DNA from: Pedobacter soli
GTDB lineage: Bacteria > Bacteroidota > Bacteroidia > Sphingobacteriales > Sphingobacteriaceae
Reading direction: 5' to 3'
Assembly: GCF_900101435.1 (NCBI RefSeq)
Contig: NZ_FMZH01000004.1
Location: forward strand, 374,615-438,614
DNA length: 64,000 nucleotides
Part shown: positions 17,338 to 25,713 of the stretch, piece by piece
Layout: each line of letters begins with the position of its first letter
How positions within the stretch are numbered: the stretch's first letter is position 1
Notes under the pieces: generated by a model
What the model saw: only the letters and a program-made list of their open reading frames with translations
What the model was told of the DNA's origin: nothing
The model's database searches: none
Made by a program: the position numbers and the translations under genes

Positions 17338-17384
17338 GTAAGTGATTGCTTACAAATATAAACGTAAGTAATCGCTTACGCAAA
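17338..17384 (-). promoter_or_regulatory. ArsR promoter with two palindromic operators
   Basis: Minus-strand -33 TTTG (plus CAAA, 17381-17384), 20-nt spacer, -7 box TATATTTG (plus CAAATATA, 17353-17360). Operator 1 is GTAAGTGATTGCTTAC (17338-17353), touching the -7 box from downstream. Operator 2 is CGTAAGTAATCGCTTACG (17363-17380) and lies inside the spacer. Both share GTAAG-N6-CTTAC, centres 26 bp apart. Bound repressor would exclude RNA polymerase. Confidence 0.85.
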
Positions 17385-17447
17385 TTTTATTTCATTTTTA
17401 TATTAGATTTTTGAATCTAAGTAATTGAGGTACATTACTGAATAAGA

Positions 17448-17786
17448 TTAATCTTTGCTGTATTTGGCTGTCAGTTTTGGCGGTGCCACGTTACCATAGG
17501 AAAGGGTTAGCGCATCCATCAGCATTTCATCTGCAAGCTCTGTGATTTCAAAAATAGTCCAGCCTTGTTTGCCCCAGGCCCCGTTTGCAGGTTTTATTTT
17601 GTCAGGCTTAAAATCGCAGAAAACAGATTGGTCGATTGCTGATAATTTAAAGGTGGCCTTGCTGTGCTGAAGATCAAGCGTGGCAAATATCTTTTTGTTT
17701 ACCCTGAAAGAAGTTTTATCGAAATGGGGCATTTCAACAGCTTCATCAAATGAAAGGCAATGTGCCCGGAAGGTTGAAATATCCAT
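17448..17786 (-). CDS. MmcQ/YjbR-family protein
   Basis: A 112-residue cytosolic protein matching the MmcQ/YjbR family (CyaY-like fold): 'FRAHCLSFDEAVEMPHFDKTSFRVNKKIFATL' near the start, and 'HSKATFKLS…FCDFKPDKIKPANGAWGKQGWTIFEI' in the middle. Some members bind DNA, but the role is not known. It reads on the same strand as the exonuclease-GIY-YIG gene upstream, 17 nt away, and may share its transcript. Confidence 0.88.
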   Translation of the reverse strand: MDISTFRAHCLSFDEAVEMPHFDKTSFRVNKKIFATLDLQHSKATFKLSAIDQSVFCDFKPDKIKPANGAWGKQGWTIFEITELADEMLMDALTLSYGNVAPPKLTAKYSKD

Positions 17787-17803
17787 AACAGTAGGTTTTT
17801 GAA

Positions 17804-19177
17804 CTACAATTTATACAATTTCTGCGGAAACTGCTCGGCGTGGCTTAAAATAAGATTTAAGATGTAACTGTTTGATTGGTAAGTAGACAAATCATTTTTA
17901 ATTGGCGCTAAGCCATCTGAAAGATATTTGGTATCGGTAAAATAACCCATGCCGTAAAACTGACCATTTTCAACTACCAGGCAGCTAAACTCATTGTCAG
18001 CCCGGCCTTCATCAACCAGTGCAAAGCTTGGCTGCTGTTTTTGTATATCTGCCAGTGCCGCATTCAACTTTTTGTTGTAAACCGTAACGGTTTCTATGCC
18101 ACTGCAAGCCCCGAAACATTGCCCGTTTTCGTGCGCATAACATTTGGTTGCTGTTTTTTGCAGGTAGCAGAGCCTGGCGCAAAGCTGGTACTTATCTACC
18201 AGCTGGTTTAAAAAGTTATAACCTTCTAACAGGTTGTTAAAGCTCTGAAAGGCACGGTTATTCTTTTTATGCTTATCAATGGCCAAACGCAGGTAGCCGT
18301 TCTGATCTTCGAATACATACAAATCGTATTTGTGTTCGTAGCGTTTCATGGCGCGGTTATTTTCTGGCCAAAGGCGTTTAATTTCATTGGCTTCTAAAAT
18401 TAAAGCCATTAATTCGGTACCACATACCACAAAATCAACATGGTGTATGGTGCGCAAAAAATCCTGACGCTGCCGGTTGGCATTATTGCCTGTAAAATGA
18501 CTGGTTACCCTTTTTTTAAGGTTTTTTGCCTTTCCAACGTATACAATTTTGCCTTTGCTATCTTTAAAGTAATAAACGCCGGGCTGGTTGGGCAATCTTA
18601 AAATAGAAGCCTTATCCAGGTGAGGTGGTAAAGTCTGTTCTTTCGAAGTTTTTTTAAGCATTTCTGCAATAACGCCGTTATCATCAGCGCTTAACAGCAG
18701 GTTAAAAAGAATACTCGTTGCATCTGCATCGCCTGCAGCCCTGTGCCGGTTGTATATCGGGATTTCGAGTGCCGTACAAAGTTTGCCTAAACTATAGGAT
18801 GCTTTACCCGGTAATAATTTTCTGCTCAACCTTACCGTACATAGCTTAGTGCATTGCAAATCGTAACCTGCGGCTGCCAGATGGTGCTTTAAAAAGGAAT
18901 AATCGAAATTAACATTGTGCGCTACAAAAACCTTATCGTGTAACAGCTGGTATATTTGCAAGGCCACATCGTCAAAAACAGGTGCATCTTCCAACATGGC
19001 ATCATCTATACCCGTAAGTGCTGTAATATGTGCCGGAATAGCTATTCCTGGGTTAATGAGGGTAGTATACGATTCTATTATTTCATTACCATCGTGAATA
19101 TTAATGGCAACTTCGGTAATGCCATTTGCTGAGGCATGACCGCCAGTGGTTTCGATATCTACAACTGCGTATAACAT
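17804..19177 (-). CDS. DEDD exonuclease fused to GIY-YIG (UvrC/Cho-like) nuclease
   Basis: A 457-residue two-nuclease protein. The N-terminal DnaQ-type DEDDh exonuclease (residues about 1-170) has D7 and E9 in VVDIETTGG, HNVNFDYSFL and HRAAGDADATS. A GIY-YIG domain follows (about 205-290) with PGVYYFKDSKGKIVYVGKAK and KKRVTSHF, as in UvrC and Cho. The C-terminal ~160 residues have a Cys-rich part (CARLCYLQKTATKCYAHENG, CFGACSG). It probably acts in DNA repair with single-sided incision and 3' trimming. Its -7 box TAAATTTG (minus) is at 19195-19202, 17 nt before the ATG. Confidence 0.9.
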   Translation of the reverse strand: MLYAVVDIETTGGHASANGITEVAINIHDGNEIIESYTTLINPGIAIPAHITALTGIDDAMLEDAPVFDDVALQIYQLLHDKVFVAHNVNFDYSFLKHHLAAAGYDLQCTKLCTVRLSRKLLPGKASYSLGKLCTALEIPIYNRHRAAGDADATSILFNLLLSADDNGVIAEMLKKTSKEQTLPPHLDKASILRLPNQPGVYYFKDSKGKIVYVGKAKNLKKRVTSHFTGNNANRQRQDFLRTIHHVDFVVCGTELMALILEANEIKRLWPENNRAMKRYEHKYDLYVFEDQNGYLRLAIDKHKKNNRAFQSFNNLLEGYNFLNQLVDKYQLCARLCYLQKTATKCYAHENGQCFGACSGIETVTVYNKKLNAALADIQKQQPSFALVDEGRADNEFSCLVVENGQFYGMGYFTDTKYLSDGLAPIKNDLSTYQSNSYILNLILSHAEQFPQKLYKL

Positions 19178-19249
19178 GAAATAAATTTTGACTACAAATT
19201 TATGCTAAAATAATTAGTATAAAAATAATTTTGATTATTTCTTTAGCAT

Positions 19250-19281
19250 AAAAAAAGCGGTTACCTATTTAACGTAACCGC
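19250..19281 (-). terminator. rho-independent terminator after the beta-barrel gene
   Basis: On the minus strand GCGGTTAC pairs with GTAACCGC (plus 19257-19264 and 19274-19281) and is followed by a T run (A tract at 19250-19256 on plus). Confidence 0.88.
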
Positions 19282-19306
19282 TGCAGTATTTTGTATGTAT
19301 GCGCCA

Positions 19307-19933
19307 CTACAGTTTGCTCAGCAATTTGCTTAAATTGGGTTTAATGCCCAGGGTAATCGGCACAGTGTTAAAAACGCGGTTTTGTATTTTACCAAAACCA
19401 TACATATAACTGGTTTCTACAAATAAATTGGCCCCTCCGAGGTTGTATTCAATACCAGCGCCAGCTTCGGCAATACCCAAACCATTCGATTTGTTGGATT
19501 GCGTAACCTGTAGCGTAGCTGCGTTAACGCCTGCCTGCGGAGTAAGTATAATTCCACCTCCGGCACCCGCAAAGCCATAAAAGGCCCATTTATTTACAAT
19601 TTTACGGTAACCCAGGGCTACATTTAACAGGTAGGTGGTCGACCTTCCTTTTTGCAAAGTGTAGGTATAACCGGCATCGGGGGTAATCTGGTTATAGGCA
19701 AAGGCATGTAAACTCACTTTCGGGTAAAGAAATAATCCGCCATCGCCCAGGCCTAAATTTAGCCCAAGCGAAGTAGAAAATTTGGGTTTAAAATAATCGG
19801 CAGTTTCACCTACCGGGAAAGCCAGGCCTATACCACTCATGGAGTACAGCTTATCTGGCCTGCTTTGTGCTTTTACCTGGGTTGATACTGCCGTGCATAG
19901 CAAAATGCCTGCGGTTAACAATCTTAAATTCAT
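19307..19933 (-). CDS. outer-membrane beta-barrel protein
   Basis: A 208-residue protein with a signal peptide (cleavage near VSTQVKAQS, residue 24). It then has alternating hydrophobic strands and glycine turns (GLAFPVGETADYF, GLNLGLGDGGLFLYP, YGFAGAGGG, GAGIEYNLGGANLFVETSYMYGFG) typical of OmpW/OmpA-like small barrels in Bacteroidota. It has no plug or enzymatic domain. It is translated 10 nt downstream of the lone receiver gene and shares its operon. It ends just before a terminator. The role is not identified. Confidence 0.8.
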   Translation of the reverse strand: MNLRLLTAGILLCTAVSTQVKAQSRPDKLYSMSGIGLAFPVGETADYFKPKFSTSLGLNLGLGDGGLFLYPKVSLHAFAYNQITPDAGYTYTLQKGRSTTYLLNVALGYRKIVNKWAFYGFAGAGGGIILTPQAGVNAATLQVTQSNKSNGLGIAEAGAGIEYNLGGANLFVETSYMYGFGKIQNRVFNTVPITLGIKPNLSKLLSKL

Positions 19934-19943
19934 ATCTGGTTCT

Positions 19944-20306
19944 TTAGTTTTCGGTCAGGGTGCCTACTTTCTGTAACAAACTGTTTATTGTAAATGGCTT
20001 CTGTAAGTAATCGTCAGGATGATAGCTTTGCGATACAACATAATTTTCGTCAAATCTTCCCGATGTAAGCATAACCGGTATGTTATTGCTTTCGCTGTTT
20101 AGCCTTAACTGTTTAAACACAGCGCGCCCATCCATTCCGTTTAACATAATATCCAGAATAATCAGATCCGGGTTAAAGTCTCTAACGGCTTTAAAAATAA
20201 AACGTGGAGATAAGAGCGGATAAACTTTATAATTTTCGGTTTCTAATATCTCTTGCACTACATCTAATACATCTGGATCATCATCCACAACCAATACTTT
20301 TTTCAA
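19944..20306 (-). CDS. stand-alone response-regulator receiver protein
   Basis: A 120-residue receiver domain without an output domain. The acidic pocket DDD (residues 8-10), phosphoacceptor D52 in LIILDIML, T81 region and K103 in DDYLQKPFTINSL are all present, so it can be phosphorylated. It precedes the beta-barrel gene on the same transcript and lies 107 nt downstream of the LytTR regulator gene. It probably relays a phosphate or modifies a partner protein. The partner cannot be told. Confidence 0.88.
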   Translation of the reverse strand: MKKVLVVDDDPDVLDVVQEILETENYKVYPLLSPRFIFKAVRDFNPDLIILDIMLNGMDGRAVFKQLRLNSESNNIPVMLTSGRFDENYVVSQSYHPDDYLQKPFTINSLLQKVGTLTEN

Positions 20307-20413
20307 AACAGATAATCAATTATTATTAAATAGACTATCCTAATACAAATCTTGCACAATAATGTTTTGAAGAAAATGAAATTTGGAAGAGATGCGCTCG
20401 GAAATTCAGAATA

Positions 20414-21169
20414 CTATAAGGTACGTGGCCCAGGATTTTCGCCAGATTGATTGCTTTTAACAAATCTTGCAAACTGATCTTTATAAGCATCAAAAACAGT
20501 GTACATGGCTTCGTTAGATAAAAGTATGCTATCGCCCAGTACACTTTTAATATGCTGTTTGGCAATAATAACGGTCGGGCTTATCTGAATAAATGCCGAA
20601 TGCTTTTTAAGCATGTTAAGCATTTTGGTGAAATTAGACCTCGAGCTTAAAAAAGTGCTTACAGTTGTTTTGAACTGTACGTCATGTTCAATATCCTCTA
20701 CTGCAATAAGGTCGTTCAGATTGATTCTAATCAGGTTACCATCATCACCTTGCAACGGAATGTAGAAGAAATTTTCTTCAAAAATAGAGAAAGGGTTGAC
20801 CTCTTTTTTACCGGTAGGATATAGGTTGTTTATGGTTTTGGTAAAATGCAAAATAGAATAGGGCTTGAGCAGGTAAGCATCTGCATCTACTTTAAAGGCA
20901 TCTATAGCATAGCGGGCGTGAGCAGTGGTAAAAACAAGATGTTTTGTTTTTTGCCTGAGCAAACCAGCCAGTTCAATACCCGAAAGGGAAGGCATTTCTA
21001 CATCCAGAAATATAATATCAACAGGATTGGAAGCAGAAATTTCTGCCAGGGCCTGAGTGGGTTCGGTGAAAGTTTGAATAAGCTTTAGGTCAGGGAGCTT
21101 ATCCATATAGGCTATCAGATTCTCTAATGAATGGGGATCATCGTCGATAGCGATACAACTGATTGACAT
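20414..21169 (-). CDS. LytTR-family response regulator (first)
   Basis: About 251 residues from the ATG at 21169 (MSISCIAIDDD; eight further codons upstream are open but lack conservation). The receiver domain has DDD at 9-11, D56 in FLDVEMP, and K107-like LLKPYSI. The C-terminal LytTR DNA-binding domain (about 150-245) includes IAVEDIEHDVQF and FIQISPTVIIAKQHI. It binds DNA as a beta-rich domain, regulating nearby genes in response to the adjacent LytS-type kinase. It is the second LytTR protein in this block; the other is upstream at 22517. Confidence 0.9.
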   Translation of the reverse strand: MSISCIAIDDDPHSLENLIAYMDKLPDLKLIQTFTEPTQALAEISASNPVDIIFLDVEMPSLSGIELAGLLRQKTKHLVFTTAHARYAIDAFKVDADAYLLKPYSILHFTKTINNLYPTGKKEVNPFSIFEENFFYIPLQGDDGNLIRINLNDLIAVEDIEHDVQFKTTVSTFLSSRSNFTKMLNMLKKHSAFIQISPTVIIAKQHIKSVLGDSILLSNEAMYTVFDAYKDQFARFVKSNQSGENPGPRTL

Positions 21170-21317
21170 TTTAGATAGGTTTAGATGCTGCAAATTACAA
21201 CTTCAGTTATTAAAATGGAAAAAATTAACATTCCTGAATGATTTTTATCTAATCGGCAAGGGAAATGATCTTCTCTGCTTAAATTATAGCGATTTGCAGA
21301 AATTGCGGATAAAAATA

Positions 21318-22415
21318 CTAAAGCTGATTGTCTTTTTTTATTGTAACCGATAATATTACCCTGAAATAATTGTCAGCATCTGCAGTATAATCGAAAGTTG
21401 CGTCCCGTCCGTAAGCGTAAGCCAAACGCTTTTTTATGTTTTCCAATCCGGCTTGTAAGCCCGAATGATCCTTAACTTCTTTAATCAGGTTTGCAGTTTC
21501 AATAATGAGCTTACCCTGCTCTGCTTTAATACTTATTTCGGCAGGGTAGGCCGGTTTTAATAGCTCGCCATGCTTAAACATGTTTTCGGCCAGGGTAATC
21601 AGCACCATGGGGATAATTTTAATCCTGCGGATTTCATCATCATACCAAAAGCGTAAACTTATGCCATGATTTTGCCGTAACTGATGCAGGTTGATCAGGT
21701 TTTCTACCTGGTTAATTTCTTCAGCCAGCAACACAAAATCTTTGTCTTTGTTATTGTCTACCGAATAGCGCATCATTTCTGAAAGGGAAAGGATGGTTTC
21801 TGCGGCAATGGGCGACGATTCGCGGGCGTGCTGGTAAATAAAATCCAGAGTATTAAACAACAGGTGCGGCTGTATCTGGGCTTTTAAAAAGGCATTTTCT
21901 GATTTTGCCAGTTGAATAAGGTTGTTTAGACGTTGTTTTTCTAGCTCTTCTGTTTTCTTTCGTTCTTTAATATACCTGATCAGGAAATAATAACCGGTAG
22001 AAAAGCACATGAAATAAACACAGCGGTATAAAGGAGCAGAGAAATAGATCAGATCGAGCGTAATTTTTCTTGATCCGGTATAAGCAGTATAGTTAATAAT
22101 GATATAATCGAGGCAAATGGAAATACAAAAATAAGCGGCAATTTCGGCGAACAGCAAAAGCGGTAATTTCCATGCAGTTTGCCTGGGGTTGCGAAGGCTT
22201 ACGCTTAAAATAAGGTGCGCATGTACATAAAAGGTGGTAATGTTGAGCGCATAGTATAAAACATAGGGGGTTAAACGACCAAATTTTCCATTAATCAGGC
22301 CTACAATAATGGCTTCGTAAAAAATAAAGATGACCCAGATAATCAGGTGGAGTTTTTTACTGGCTATCCAGTTTAAAACAGGCCATTTTTTTGTGCTTTG
22401 TTTTGTTATGCTCAT
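21318..22415 (-). CDS. LytS/YehU-type histidine kinase
   Basis: A 365-residue membrane kinase. About four N-terminal transmembrane helices (residues ~22-145) are followed by a coiled linker (RKKTEELEKQRLNNLIQLAKS, described by position 153-173) and the His-kinase box with H184 in IQPHLLFNTLDFI. An HATPase domain then has 'MVLITLAENMFKHGE' (N-box) and GLQAGLENIKKRL. It lacks a PAS or periplasmic sensor domain. It sits between two LytTR response regulators on the same strand, so it may phosphorylate one or both. Confidence 0.92.
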   Translation of the reverse strand: MSITKQSTKKWPVLNWIASKKLHLIIWVIFIFYEAIIVGLINGKFGRLTPYVLYYALNITTFYVHAHLILSVSLRNPRQTAWKLPLLLFAEIAAYFCISICLDYIIINYTAYTGSRKITLDLIYFSAPLYRCVYFMCFSTGYYFLIRYIKERKKTEELEKQRLNNLIQLAKSENAFLKAQIQPHLLFNTLDFIYQHARESSPIAAETILSLSEMMRYSVDNNKDKDFVLLAEEINQVENLINLHQLRQNHGISLRFWYDDEIRRIKIIPMVLITLAENMFKHGELLKPAYPAEISIKAEQGKLIIETANLIKEVKDHSGLQAGLENIKKRLAYAYGRDATFDYTADADNYFRVILSVTIKKDNQL

Positions 22416-22516
22416 AAGGTTAGACGGCTCGTAAATTCGGAAACGGCAAATACATTACCATTCAACAAGCAAAGTAGCTGATGAATTGGTGATACGAAAA
22501 TAACAAAAAATTAACG

Positions 22517-23257
22517 TTAAGACCGGTTTGTTTTAATGGTTTTTTCCCGGATGTAATCCTGAATGCTATCGCGATAACTGCTGCCGATGTTGATGGTCAG
22601 GTTATTGATCATCTTTAAAGTATGGCCTTCAACCTTTTCTATGTAGTTTTTCGCAATAATAAAAGAGCGGTGCGCCTGTGCAAAATTGGGGTAGTTTAAC
22701 AGGATAACTTTAATCTCAGACAAGGCGATATAGGCAACAATGGTTTCGTTTAATGTAAAAATTCTGACATAATTCTGAAGACTTTCAACCGCAACGATAT
22801 CCGGATACCTCACTTTTATGAGGTTATTGTTGTCGTTTTTATTCCTTACAAAGAAGTAATCGTCTTCTTGCTTAAGACTTGTTTGGGGAGTTGCTGGCCT
22901 TTTCGGGTACAAAATATTAATGGTTTCGGCAAAACGCGCGAAGGTATAAGGTTTTAGCAGGTAGGCACTGGCGTACATTTCGAAAGCTTCGTAAGCGTAT
23001 TTAGAATGCGACGTGGTGAAGATCAGCTTGTCGGTTTTATGCCTGATCACTTTGGCAAGTTCAAGACCAGAAATAAGGGGCATGTCAACATCCATAAAGA
23101 TAATGTCGACCGCATCTCCGGCTGTAATTTCATTTAAAGCCAGCAAGGGATCGGTATATGATTTGATAAGCTGGATGTTGGCCAGCGAATTGATGTAAGA
23201 TACAATGCCATTAACGGCATGAATATCGTCATCAATTACGATACATGTTAGTTTCAT
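22517..23257 (-). CDS. LytTR-family response regulator (second)
   Basis: A 246-residue receiver-LytTR protein: DDD at 9-11, phosphoacceptor D56 in FMDVDMP, K108-like LLKPYTF, then a LytTR domain (about 140-238) with IVAVESLQNYVRIF and AQAHRSFIIAKNYI. It begins the minus-strand signalling run (regulator, kinase, regulator, receiver, barrel). Its layout matches the first regulator, so the two are paralogues with presumably separate outputs. The 295-bp upstream spacer, shared with the 92-residue protein gene, carries no clear promoter match. Confidence 0.92.
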   Translation of the reverse strand: MKLTCIVIDDDIHAVNGIVSYINSLANIQLIKSYTDPLLALNEITAGDAVDIIFMDVDMPLISGLELAKVIRHKTDKLIFTTSHSKYAYEAFEMYASAYLLKPYTFARFAETINILYPKRPATPQTSLKQEDDYFFVRNKNDNNNLIKVRYPDIVAVESLQNYVRIFTLNETIVAYIALSEIKVILLNYPNFAQAHRSFIIAKNYIEKVEGHTLKMINNLTINIGSSYRDSIQDYIREKTIKTNRS

Positions 23258-23551
23258 TAAGTGCGTGTGTGTTAGTAAAGCTAATTTATAGCATGCATTT
23301 TAATTTCAGAAATTAATTTTTGCGGGGTAACTTTTTTTAACACTTTATGTAATAAATATGATACCTGCTTTTTTTAAATTAAAAATGTTGGTGTGTAGTG
23401 GCCTAAAGCTAATATCCGGGGACTATAAAACACACAGGTGTGAGATTTAATTGCTTGTAAAACAATATATTGTATTTTGAATCGTAATAATTTATAGATA
23501 TATTTATTAAGCGAAATTATCATCCCGGAATTTACCTAAACACAATATCCC

Positions 23552-23830
23552 ATGAAAAATAAAATCCGTACCACCAACCGGTTAAATGTATCAATTACCA
23601 AAAAGGTTATAGAATTACAGGAAAAAGGTTACGATTGCGACTTCTTGTTATTGGCCAATAATAACCTGCTTTGTATGCAAACCAATTTTAAATATCCTTT
23701 AAGTGCTGTGTCTATTAAGCAAATGGAACACGGTTACGATTTGTTTAGCCATTCTTATAAACATGTACATACCATCGAAACCGGAAATGGCGAAAAAGGT
23801 GTGTTGCTTACCGAAAAAGCCTTTAAATAA
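23552..23830 (+). CDS. small hypothetical protein
   Basis: A 92-residue soluble protein, basic at the N-terminus (KNKIRTTNRLNVSITKK) then 'QEKGYDCDFLLLANNNLLCMQ' and a C-terminal beta-rich half (YDLFSHSYKHVHTIETGNGEKGVLLTEKAF). I recognise no named family with confidence; similar small proteins occur in Sphingobacteriaceae. It stands alone between the LytTR block and the MerR gene. Base composition is not unlike its neighbours. Confidence 0.65.
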   Translation: MKNKIRTTNRLNVSITKKVIELQEKGYDCDFLLLANNNLLCMQTNFKYPLSAVSIKQMEHGYDLFSHSYKHVHTIETGNGEKGVLLTEKAFK

Positions 23831-23970
23831 GCCAGGCTTATATTCTCCGACATCAGGTTTCTAATATTTTTCCGCTCTTTTTACTTTTTTTAACTGCATG
23901 GGTTTACCCGTTGGCTTTTGCATACGATAAAAATAAATACGGAATTACTTTTTGTTTAAATTTTAACCAA

Positions 23971-23978
23971 TATATTTG
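23971..23978 (+). promoter_or_regulatory. -7 promoter box of merR-crtB-idi
   Basis: TATATTTG matches TAnnTTTG. A potential TTG start at 23976 lies inside it, so translation more likely starts at the ATG at 23988, 9 nt after the box. Confidence 0.5.
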
Positions 23979-23987
23979 AACAAAATA

Positions 23988-24893
23988 ATGACTTATTCAA
24001 TTTCAGATCTGGAACAGCTTTCGGGCATCTATGCGCATACCATCAGGATTTGGGAGCGGCGTTATGGCGCATTAAGTCCGGCCCGCTCGCAGGGGAACAC
24101 CCGCTTATACGATGATAACCAGTTAAGAAGACTGCTGAATATTGTAAGCTTAGTTAAAAGCGGGCTCAAAATCTCTAAAATCTGCTCATTCTCTGATAAT
24201 GAAATGAACCAGTTGCTGGATCAGGAACTGGGCCATGTAACTGAGGATGAATACAGTGAATATACTGTTTCGCAATTGGTACGACACGGCATAGCCTTTG
24301 ATGAATTTGCTTTTAACCGGCTGTTGGCCGAATGCATTGATACTTTAGGGCTTTCGGCCTGTTACCGCAAGGTTATTTATCCTTTGCTGGTAAGGTTGGG
24401 ATTAATGTGGCGTAAAGACGACATTTGTCCGGCACACGAGCATTTTTTATCGAACATTATCCGCCAGAAGATATTTGCGCATATTGATAACCTTCCTGTT
24501 CAGCAAGGAAAAGGCCCTAAATGGCTCCTTTTTTTACCTGAATGCGAAGACCACGATATCGGCTTACTTTTTGCCAGTTACCTGTTGCGGATTTACCACC
24601 AGGAAGTTATTTTTTTAGGGAGTAAAGTACCCTTAGATGCTATTGCTAAAGTGTATCCTGCTTTAAATGTTGATCATGTATTGCTTTTTATGGTGAAAAC
24701 ACAATCAGCTATAAAAAACCAGTTATACATCAATCAGTTATCGGCTATTTGTGCATCAGCCCAGATCCACCTTGCCGGAAACAACCAAATGATTGATAAG
24801 CTGAAAAACATGAGTCACATTAACCGGTTTAAAACACTTGAAGAATTTGAACAATCAATCCAGTTCCAATCCCTGTATGAAAGAAATTTTTGA
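23988..24893 (+). CDS. MerR-family regulator with CarH-like cobalamin-binding domain
   Basis: About 301 residues from the ATG at 23988. An N-terminal MerR winged helix (IRIWERRYGALSPARS) is followed by a four-helix bundle with the CarH signature W-x9-EH (W145, E155, H156 counted from the alternative TTG start at 23976), and then a Rossmann domain with ExHxxG (E191-D-H193-x-x-G196). In CarH, H193-like His binds the cobalt of adenosylcobalamin and light releases it, lifting repression of carotenoid genes. The gene overlaps the phytoene-synthase gene by 17 nt. That context supports a light-sensing role, though not proven here. Confidence 0.85.
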   Translation: MTYSISDLEQLSGIYAHTIRIWERRYGALSPARSQGNTRLYDDNQLRRLLNIVSLVKSGLKISKICSFSDNEMNQLLDQELGHVTEDEYSEYTVSQLVRHGIAFDEFAFNRLLAECIDTLGLSACYRKVIYPLLVRLGLMWRKDDICPAHEHFLSNIIRQKIFAHIDNLPVQQGKGPKWLLFLPECEDHDIGLLFASYLLRIYHQEVIFLGSKVPLDAIAKVYPALNVDHVLLFMVKTQSAIKNQLYINQLSAICASAQIHLAGNNQMIDKLKNMSHINRFKTLEEFEQSIQFQSLYERNF

Positions 24894-25713
24894 TCAACTA
24901 TCTGCCGATTGCAGCCGGCTAACCACTAAAAGATACAGCACCAGCTTTTCTTTCGGCATTTACATGCTTGGGAAAGATTTGCGGCTGCCGGTTCATGCCA
25001 TATACGGTTTTGTGCGTCTGGCCGATGAAATAGTAGACACTTTTCACCATTACGATAAAAAATTTCTGCTCGATAAATTTAAACACGATACTTTTGAAGC
25101 AATTAACCTGGGTATTAGTTTAAATCCGATTTTAAACTCTTTTCAAAAAGTTGTTAATCAATATAAAATAGATCACGAACTGATTGTGCTTTTTCTGAAG
25201 AGTATGGAAATGGATCTTTCAGAAACCAAATATACGGCCGAGCTTTACAATGAATACATTTTAGGATCGGCTGAAGTGGTAGGTTTAATGTGCCTCAAAG
25301 TATTTACCAATGGCAACAATGCCGACTATGAAAGATTAAAGCCCTATGCCATGAAATTGGGCTCGGCGTTTCAGAAAGTGAATTTTCTGCGGGATGTAAA
25401 AGCCGACCACCAGGGATTAAAGCGCAATTATTTTCCGAATGTTAACCTGGCTGCGTTTTGCGACACACAAAAGCAGCAGATAGAAACAGAAATAGAAGAA
25501 GAATTTGCTGCAGCGCTTTCAGGGATTAAGCTTTTACCCGCAAGTTCGCGCAATGGAGTTTATTTAACCTACATCTATTATAAGAAGCTTTTTGGTAAAA
25601 TAAAACGGCTAAGCGCCGAAAAAATCATGACGGAAAGGATCAGAATTTCAAATACACGTAAAGTTGGTTTGATGTTTGATTCAATCATCAGGAATAAGTT
25701 AAATGTAATATAA
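24877..25713 (+). CDS. crtB: phytoene/squalene synthase family protein
   Basis: About 278 residues from the ATG at 24877, the family start. Residues match the trans-isoprenyl diphosphate synthase fold: the first Asp-rich motif is VRLADEIVD, and the second is FLRDVKADHQG, both required for Mg-diphosphate binding and head-to-head condensation. 'TSFSFGIYMLG' at the N-terminus is also typical. It probably condenses two GGPP (phytoene) or two FPP. No desaturase (crtI) or cyclase is in the window. It follows the CarH-like gene in overlap and precedes idi by zero bases. Confidence 0.9.
   Translation: MKEIFDQLSADCSRLTTKRYSTSFSFGIYMLGKDLRLPVHAIYGFVRLADEIVDTFHHYDKKFLLDKFKHDTFEAINLGISLNPILNSFQKVVNQYKIDHELIVLFLKSMEMDLSETKYTAELYNEYILGSAEVVGLMCLKVFTNGNNADYERLKPYAMKLGSAFQKVNFLRDVKADHQGLKRNYFPNVNLAAFCDTQKQQIETEIEEEFAAALSGIKLLPASSRNGVYLTYIYYKKLFGKIKRLSAEKIMTERIRISNTRKVGLMFDSIIRNKLNVI

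Noticed and set aside
23976..23987. TTG start for the MerR gene
   Set aside because: It lies within TATATTTG, which fits a -7 promoter box, so the ATG at 23988 is preferred.
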